A DNA stretch of 10,481 nt. It comes from Synechococcus sp. CO36386bin_37. Its GTDB lineage: Bacteria > Cyanobacteriota > Cyanobacteriia > PCC-6307 > Cyanobiaceae. This document shows positions 6,206 to 10,481 of the stretch, in pieces. The position numbers and the translations under genes were made by a program. The stretch covers positions 1 to 10,481 of the forward strand of contig WTGE01000451.1 in the NCBI GenBank assembly GCA_011525445.1. Direction: 5' to 3'. The notes below the pieces were generated by a model. That model had not been told where the DNA came from. It did not search any database and saw only the letters and a list, made by a program, of their open reading frames with translations. Position 1 is the first letter of the stretch. Each line of letters starts with the position of its first letter.

Positions 6206-7753
6206 ATGCTGATTCCAATGTCTGAGTGGGATGTCATCGTCATTGGATCAGGGATTGGTGGGTTAGTCACAGCATCGCAACTGGCCGCAAAGGGTGCTAG
6301 TACTCTCGTTCTTGAGAGATATCTGATACCAGGTGGGTCTGGTGGAAGTTTCCGCAGGGAGGGTTATACCTTCGATGTGGGTGCATCGATGATTTTTGGT
6401 TTTGGTGAGCAAGGTCATACGAATCTGTTGACAAGAGCGTTGGCTGACGTGGGGCAGCATTGCGACACGATCCCGGATCCAGTTCAACTCGAGTACCACT
6501 TACCTGATGGGCTCACGATGGCCGTGGACAGGAACTTTGACGACTTCATGACACGGATGAGTGCTCGATTCCCCCATGAAGCCAAGGGGATTAAAGCTTT
6601 TTATGAAACCTGCTGGCAGGTCTTTCGTTGTCTCGATGCCATGCCTTTGCTTTCGCTCGAAGATCCCGCCTATCTCGCCAAAGTGTTTTTTAAGGCGCCA
6701 CTTGCCTGTCTTGGGTTGGCCCGTTGGTTGCCTTTCAACGTAGGGGATGTGGCGAAAAAGCACATCAAAGATGTGAATCTCTTGCGTCTGATCGATATGG
6801 AATGTTTCTGCTGGTCTGTGATGCCAGCCGATCGCACACCCATGATTAACGCCGGGATGGTGTTTTCCGATCGCCATGCAGGTGGTATCAATTACCCGAA
6901 GGGTGGCGTGGGAGTGATTGCAGAGAAACTCGTAGCTGGTTTGGAAGCCCATGGCGGCGAAATTCGCTATCGACACCGCGTGACTGAGATCCTTGTTGAA
7001 CAGGATCAAGCTGTGGGTGTTCGACTGGCTGACGGAGAGGAGTTGAGAGCCAAACGGGTGGTCAGTAATGCAACACGGTGGGACACTTTTGCCGGGAAAG
7101 ATTCAGCGACCTCAACTCTTGTGGGTTCTGTACACACGCCTGAGGCTGAATCCACCTGGCAGAAGCGCTATCAACCCTCATCATCATTTTTGTCTCTCCA
7201 TCTCGGTATCGATGCTTCGGTGGTCCCGCAGGATTTCCATTGCCATCACCTTCTACTGGAGGATTGGGCAGAGATGGAGTGCGAACAAGGCGTCGTGTTC
7301 GTGTCGATGCCTTCATTGCTCGACCCCTCCCTCGCACCATCCGGTCGTCAGATATTGCACACTTTCACACAGAGTGACATGAGTCACTGGAAAGGATTAT
7401 CACCTGCTGCCTATGCGCAAAAAAAACAGCAGGACTCGGATCGCTTAATTGAGAGGCTTGAGGCACTGATTCCTGGATTGGCCAGTGCCATTGTCTTAAA
7501 AGAAATCGGTACACCTCGGACACATCGGCGCTTCCTAGGCCGCATGGGAGGCACTTATGGTCCGATTCCTTCCAACCGACTGCCTGGATTGTTGCCGATG
7601 CCGTTCAATCGAACTGGCTTGAAAAACCTCTATTGCGTTGGCGATTCCTGCTTCCCTGGTCAAGGTCTCAACGCTGTTGCTTTCAGTGGTTATGCCTGCA
7701 GCCATCGTATTGGTGCAGACCTTGGTTTAAATCCTTGGGCTCTTCCAGATTGA
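6206..7753 (+). CDS. crtH: Carotenoid cis-trans isomerase (prolycopene isomerase)
   Basis: CrtH turns the poly-cis lycopene made by the CrtP/CrtQ desaturases into all-trans lycopene, the substrate of the cyclases, using reduced FAD at the membrane. This 515-residue protein starts with the FAD motif GSGIGG (14-19), the acidic E37 for the ribose, and PGGSGGSFRREGYTFDVGAS (42-61), the signature of the phytoene desaturase/CRTISO superfamily. The C-terminal FAD contact VGDSCFPGQGLNAV (478-491) is typical of CRTISO and CrtH rather than CrtI or CrtP. The length fits cyanobacterial CrtH. ATG 6206 has GAGGG only three bases upstream (6198-6202), while ATG 6218 is 15 bases from it; the first is kept but four residues are in doubt. 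It is the last gene of the carbonic anhydrase-psbY-trmFO-transporter run (19-base gap). No clear terminator hairpin is seen just after the stop. Confidence 0.93.
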   Translation: MLIPMSEWDVIVIGSGIGGLVTASQLAAKGASTLVLERYLIPGGSGGSFRREGYTFDVGASMIFGFGEQGHTNLLTRALADVGQHCDTIPDPVQLEYHLPDGLTMAVDRNFDDFMTRMSARFPHEAKGIKAFYETCWQVFRCLDAMPLLSLEDPAYLAKVFFKAPLACLGLARWLPFNVGDVAKKHIKDVNLLRLIDMECFCWSVMPADRTPMINAGMVFSDRHAGGINYPKGGVGVIAEKLVAGLEAHGGEIRYRHRVTEILVEQDQAVGVRLADGEELRAKRVVSNATRWDTFAGKDSATSTLVGSVHTPEAESTWQKRYQPSSSFLSLHLGIDASVVPQDFHCHHLLLEDWAEMECEQGVVFVSMPSLLDPSLAPSGRQILHTFTQSDMSHWKGLSPAAYAQKKQQDSDRLIERLEALIPGLASAIVLKEIGTPRTHRRFLGRMGGTYGPIPSNRLPGLLPMPFNRTGLKNLYCVGDSCFPGQGLNAVAFSGYACSHRIGADLGLNPWALPD

Positions 7754-8232
7754 GAGTGAGTATTGTTTGTTTGGAATAATAATGAATTGTCTGATGATTG
7801 TTCTCATGTTTTACTGTAATGGAAATCTTTTGCTTCCCCAATTTGGAATACCCAGATTAGATGATTCCCGTCCTGCTCTTTTGGCTTTATGTGCGATCTT
7901 GAGTGTTGCGTAATGTTTTTCGTGGTAGCTTCTGAAGTTAACCATTTTATTCGCTATTTATAAACAAATTTTATTCTGAATTGATCAAGTTGCGAATATT
8001 CATTGTGCTTCTGAAAATGACTTTTGACATCGAATATGTCATGAATGTTGGGTCAATATTCTTGTAATTTTGCTTTAAGGTCAATGGTTGTTTTGGACTC
8101 TCGATTAAAAATCTCCCAATATCTTGAGTCTCTGTCACGGTTTTTTTATTGTCATTTTGTCTGGTTTTTCGATGCGCAGCAGTCTCATTGCTTCATGGTT
8201 TTGTGTAAGGTTGACAAACTTCACATAATGTC
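7754..8232. other. AT-rich gene-free stretch after crtH
   Basis: These 479 bases separate crtH from the next pair of genes and resemble the left edge in being T-rich on the + strand. No classical terminator was found. A 43-codon frame with ATG at 7782 ends at 7913; its peptide has a hydrophobic start and a proline/arginine middle, but no ribosome site or recognisable family supports it. Frames of about 16 codons at 7913 and 8017 look like chance. A frame from 8045 runs into the next gene in another register and is rejected. Inverted repeats at 7994-8061 are listed separately. TTGACA at 8211-8216 is a perfect -35 hexamer, but no -10 lies at the right distance. Confidence 0.55.
7994..8061. repeat. 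Nested inverted repeats (possible RNA hairpin or operator)
   Basis: GAATATT (7994-8000) pairs with AATATTC (8055-8061), the next four bases CATT (8001-8004) pair with AATG (8044-8047) across a 7-base bulge, and inside lies TGACAT (8025-8030) with ATGTCA (8036-8041), a 6-base perfect dyad with a 5-base spacer. The parts are nested and could form one long imperfect hairpin about 240 bases after crtH. In such AT-rich DNA some of this is expected by chance, so confidence is low. Confidence 0.3.
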
Positions 8233-8514
8233 GTGCCGCCTATTTCTCCCAGCGCAGCAGAGCTTGCTCGTTTTCTTGAAAACAGAGGAGATTTGAGCAA
8301 GCCCTGGATGTTGCAAATTCTCCGCTTGGCTAAGTTGAAAGAGTCGCGTCAAGACATGAGCCATGAGGATTATGTAAAAAGCCTCAGCGAGGCGCATGCT
8401 GATTTAATGCGACTTGGGGAGTTCTGGAAAGGACGAGAAGAGGAAGCCTTTACCGACTCCTATTGTCCCAGTGAATTGATTGAGCCCTGTCCAGGTTCTC
8501 CAGAAGATCGATGA
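8233..8514 (+). CDS. Small conserved-looking hypothetical protein
   Basis: I do not recognise a named family. It is a 93-residue soluble, acidic protein, mostly helical by appearance: an N-terminal stretch SPSAAELARFLENRG (5-19), a hydrophobic helix around PWMLQILRLAKLKE (24-37), then an amphipathic helix ending in LMRLGEFWKG (58-67) and a proline/cysteine-rich tail. An in-frame stop at 8212-8214 leaves GTG 8233 as the only start before the helical core. No signal peptide or membrane segment is present. Its last four bases, ATGA, are shared with the start of the membrane protein gene, so the two are translationally coupled and probably work together. Base use (52% GC in one line) is normal for this genome. 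The density of sensible protein pattern and the coupling make it a real gene; the function is unknown. Confidence 0.8.
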   Translation: MPPISPSAAELARFLENRGDLSKPWMLQILRLAKLKESRQDMSHEDYVKSLSEAHADLMRLGEFWKGREEEAFTDSYCPSELIEPCPGSPEDR

Positions 8515-9053
8515 GCAAAGACACCTATCTTTTTGAACTATCTCCTTTGATCCGGGGCACTCTGATCTCGGTTTATCTGGCTCTGGTGCTCCCACTTCCC
8601 GTTTTGGCACCAGAGTCAATTCGTTCTTGGCTATCAGCCGCTGTCCCCCTGGGATTGATTGCTGTGCTGGCAATGCTCAGTGAACAGGTCTCAGTCTCAC
8701 CAGCTGGAATCAGCGTTGGACATCCAGCTTGGTGCAGCTGGTTGTTGCGCCGTGGTTGGTCTCTTCAATGGAGTGAGATGAAAGCAATTGTGCCTGTTGG
8801 AACGAGCCAAGGGGGGAAGGTGTACTACATCACAACGCATGGTCAGGGACATCGGCTGCTCCCCCAACGTCTTGAGAATTTTGATCAATTTCTCAAGATT
8901 GTCGAAAAACAGAGTTCGCTCAAAACTTCCGGAATCGGAAGACTTACTCCTCCATGGACCTATCAACTCCTTGCGGGGTTAGCTGTTTTGATGTTGGTCG
9001 GAGAAGGGGCAGTTGCGTTTGCAATCAATCAAGGAATGATTATTAGTCCCTAA
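8511..9053 (+). CDS. Three-span membrane protein with PH-like middle domain, unknown function
   Basis: This 180-residue protein has two hydrophobic spans near the N terminus (about 15-34 and 40-57), a hydrophilic middle (58-138) and one span near the C terminus (about 150-172). The middle part, with a V-S-V..A-G-I-S-V-G strand pair, W-S-E-M-K-A-I (87-93) and a basic, glycine-rich turn before LLPQRLENFDQFLKIVE, resembles bacterial PH-like domains of membrane proteins; this is a pattern judgement, not a proven match. The start overlaps the stop of the small upstream gene (ATGA), so both are coupled. The 3' end overlaps the end of the convergent regulator gene by 11 bases, leaving no room for a terminator between them. 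Function unknown; a membrane scaffold or regulator is conceivable. Confidence 0.8.
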   Translation: MSKDTYLFELSPLIRGTLISVYLALVLPLPVLAPESIRSWLSAAVPLGLIAVLAMLSEQVSVSPAGISVGHPAWCSWLLRRGWSLQWSEMKAIVPVGTSQGGKVYYITTHGQGHRLLPQRLENFDQFLKIVEKQSSLKTSGIGRLTPPWTYQLLAGLAVLMLVGEGAVAFAINQGMIISP

Positions 9054-9807
9054 TGTTTTCGAGACTGAATCGGTAACCCTGTTGGCGCACAGTGGTAATT
9101 CCACCGCCATCACCTAATCCTGCCTGCTCAAGCTTGCGGCGGAGTGTGAGAACTTGCGTGTCAACTGATCGAGGTCCTCCGCTAAATGGGGGCCAAGCCA
9201 TTCGCAGTAATTCTTGGCGGCTGCGCACCATGCCAGGAGGCATCAGCAATGCACAAAGCAGTGCAAACTCTCTCGGGCTCAATTCAACCGGTTTTTCTCT
9301 CAAGGTGACCTGTCGAAGCAGAAGGTGCACCTCCAGAGGGCCCACACTCACCCGCTCCTGAAGACCGCTATGACCTCGCTTCAGCAGGGTTCGGCAGCGT
9401 GCCGCAAGTTCTTCAAGACCAAAAGGTTTGCGCAGAACATCGTCGGCACCATCGTCAAGCAGTCCTACAACTGGCTCCGCACCTGTACGAGCTGTCAGAA
9501 CAATGACGGGAGCTCGCAGCTGCGCTGCCAAGCGTAATGCCGAGCTTTGTTCGAGAAGTTCAGCGCAGACTAGTAAATCGGGGGATTGATCCTGACAGAG
9601 TTCCTGCGCTTCGGCAGGAGTGGAGACTGCAGCAGTCAGGTGACCGTCTTGACGCAAGCGCTGCACAAGCACGGTTCGTAGAGTTGGATGGGGCTCTACA
9701 ACAAGAACCCGGAATGGTTCTTGCGGCTGACCGGCAGCCGGAACAAATTGTGAAGTGGAGATCAAGTCAGGACTGTTGTCCAGAAGGTCTCGGGATGAGG
9801 AGGTCAC
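9043..9807 (-). CDS. Atypical OmpR/PhoB-family response regulator lacking the phospho-acceptor aspartate
   Basis: This 254-residue DNA-binding regulator has a receiver-like domain (about 32-143) and a winged-helix effector domain (about 152-250). The effector shows LSPREFALLCALL (176-188), SRQELLRMAW (196-205), R-S-V-D-T-Q-V-L-T-L-R-R-K-L (213-226) and the wing QQGYRF (242-247), all typical of PhoB/OmpR proteins. The receiver is degenerate: the acidic pair is E38-P39, and the phospho-acceptor position in PDLLVCAELL is A82, while T105 and K127 (RKPF) remain. It therefore should not be switched by a histidine kinase in the normal way. The start is GTG at 9807, which adds about 30 disordered residues; TTG at codon 15 is an alternative. 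The promoter would lie in the 76-base gap shared with the divergent gene at 9884. Sampled GC is 62%, native in character. The DNA target is unknown. Confidence 0.93.
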   Translation of the reverse strand: MTSSSRDLLDNSPDLISTSQFVPAAGQPQEPFRVLVVEPHPTLRTVLVQRLRQDGHLTAAVSTPAEAQELCQDQSPDLLVCAELLEQSSALRLAAQLRAPVIVLTARTGAEPVVGLLDDGADDVLRKPFGLEELAARCRTLLKRGHSGLQERVSVGPLEVHLLLRQVTLREKPVELSPREFALLCALLMPPGMVRSRQELLRMAWPPFSGGPRSVDTQVLTLRRKLEQAGLGDGGGITTVRQQGYRFSLENIRD

Positions 9808-9883
9808 ACAGCAGGTAAAACCGCGCTTACGCTAGTACCATTCCACGCTTTGCTGGTAGCAGAAGCTGCAGCTCACATTAAAG

Positions 9884-10153
9884 ATGACGTCCCTACAGCA
9901 CCCGGAGGCCATTCGACACTTCCAGTCGCTGTGCGATGCCTGTCAAGAGTTGACGTCCAAATATCACACTCCATCGGAATTGAGGCTCTATGCGGATGGT
10001 TATCTGCACGCGTTGAGACGAACGAGTGCTCTTGAGACAAGAGAATTGTCCCGTCTCGAGATCCTTGTTGAGCGCTGGATTCTGGACCCATCCAGTTTCA
10101 TAGGCCCTGATGGGGATGTAAGCACCCTGTTTCAGCAACCCAATCAATATTGA
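9884..10153 (+). CDS. Short cyanobacterial protein, DUF6761-like
   Basis: This 89-residue soluble protein has no membrane segment. Residues 9-50 contain a helix pair with Q-S-L-C-D-A-C-Q-E-L-T (14-24) and the stretch ELRLYADGYLHALRRTSAL (32-50), followed by a helix SRLEILVERWILDPSSF (56-72). The order D-G-Y-L..L-R..A-L-E, then R-L-E..I-x-D-P-S-x-F is what I recall of a cyanobacteria-wide family of unknown function (DUF6761); I could not check this. No Shine-Dalgarno sequence is visible before the ATG. It is divergent from the atypical regulator gene (76-base gap), a common arrangement for a regulator and its target, though nothing proves it. The hydrolase gene follows after 13 bases on the same strand. 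Confidence 0.75.
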   Translation: MTSLQHPEAIRHFQSLCDACQELTSKYHTPSELRLYADGYLHALRRTSALETRELSRLEILVERWILDPSSFIGPDGDVSTLFQQPNQY

Positions 10154-10166
10154 GTTCTGAGGCATC

Positions 10167-10481
10167 ATGGCCATCAATCGCCATTCGCTCGAACAGGTGC
10201 AAAGCGTTCCAGTCCAAGGTGGAGCGGTTGAGGTTCGGGTTTACAAACCTCATGCTGACAAAGCATGCATGAGGACACCGCTATTGGTAACCCATGGAGG
10301 GCCCGGTGGTTCCAGCATTGGTCTCTATGACGCTCTCCATCAAGTTGCTGATCAGAGACCCGTGATTTTCTATGACCAATTGGGTTCCTGTTCGTCTCCT
10401 GCCGAACTGGCTCCAGAGCAGATGACGCTTGAGCGCTTTGCTTCTGAACCACTGCAGATCCTTGAACAGTTGGGTATTGAG
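10167..10481 (+). CDS. Proline iminopeptidase-like alpha/beta hydrolase (3' end outside window)
   Basis: 105 codons are open to the window edge from ATG 10167, which has GAGG (10159-10162) four bases upstream. The first residues carry an N-terminal strand (VEVRVYKP), then the oxyanion-hole motif HGGPGGS (43-49) and YDQLGSCSSP (69-78), the combination found in proline iminopeptidases and tricorn-interacting-factor-F1-like hydrolases (peptidase family S33). These enzymes release N-terminal proline or other residues from short peptides. The nucleophile serine, expected near GGSWG roughly ten residues further on, and the Asp and His of the triad lie beyond the window, so activity cannot be judged. 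Substrate assignment within S33 is uncertain. Confidence 0.88.
   Translation, partial: MAINRHSLEQVQSVPVQGGAVEVRVYKPHADKACMRTPLLVTHGGPGGSSIGLYDALHQVADQRPVIFYDQLGSCSSPAELAPEQMTLERFASEPLQILEQLGIE

Noticed and set aside
8211..8216. Perfect TTGACA hexamer as promoter of the 8233 gene
   Set aside because: A -10 at the normal distance would fall inside the coding region and reads GC-rich; no consistent pair was found.
8045..8296. 83-residue frame before the 8233 gene
   Set aside because: It overlaps the start of the better supported 8233 gene in another register and is cysteine/phenylalanine-rich, as expected of T-rich noncoding DNA.
9214..9818. + strand frames of 107 and 93 residues
   Set aside because: They are antisense shadows of the clearly recognisable response regulator.

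Overview
The window looks like chromosome of a marine picocyanobacterium, most likely a Synechococcus with a GC content in the low-to-mid fifties. The evidence is a psbY gene for a small photosystem II subunit, the carotenoid cis-isomerase gene crtH, a folate-dependent trmFO, a gamma-type carbonic anhydrase and several short conserved-looking cyanobacterial proteins, packed tightly with overlaps of a few bases. The genus is inferred from gene content and protein character; no database search was possible.

Layout. (1) Positions 1-741 are very AT-rich and T-rich on the + strand, with no convincing gene. They end in a strong terminator that serves a minus-strand tRNA-Pro(UGG) at 800-873. (2) Positions 952-2877 hold a two-component signalling module: a PAS-only protein, an overlapping soluble PAS histidine kinase, and a convergent single-domain response regulator. 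Its kinase and regulator are clearly AT-richer (35-43% GC in sampled 60-base lines) than the genes to the right (52-62% in sampled lines). The module lies between two minus-strand tRNA genes, tRNA-Pro and tRNA-Lys(UUU) at 2969-3040. (3) Positions 3117-7753 are a compact same-strand run: gamma-carbonic anhydrase, psbY, trmFO, a divergent cation diffusion facilitator-like transporter and crtH, with gaps of 15-27 bases or small overlaps, so probably one or two transcripts. (4) Positions 7754-8232 are a second T-rich gene-free stretch, with inverted repeats around 7994-8061. (5) Positions 8233-9053 carry two translationally coupled genes of unknown function, a small soluble protein and a three-span membrane protein. 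(6) On the minus strand, 9043-9807 encodes an OmpR/PhoB-type DNA-binding regulator whose receiver has lost its phospho-acceptor aspartate. (7) Divergent from it are a short cyanobacterial protein (9884-10153) and the first 105 codons of a proline iminopeptidase-like hydrolase that runs off the right edge.

How they work together. The carbonic anhydrase, psbY, crtH run links inorganic carbon handling, photosystem II and carotenoid synthesis with tRNA modification and a membrane transporter. It looks like a housekeeping photosynthetic cluster rather than a dedicated pathway. The signalling module is the part most likely to be accessory or transferred. The points most worth a second look are the degenerate receiver of the 9043-9807 regulator, the altered metal-site residues of the transporter, and the split PAS / kinase / lone receiver module between two tRNAs. 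I did not see CRISPR arrays, insertion sequences, phage genes, or a clear novel defence or biosynthetic system.
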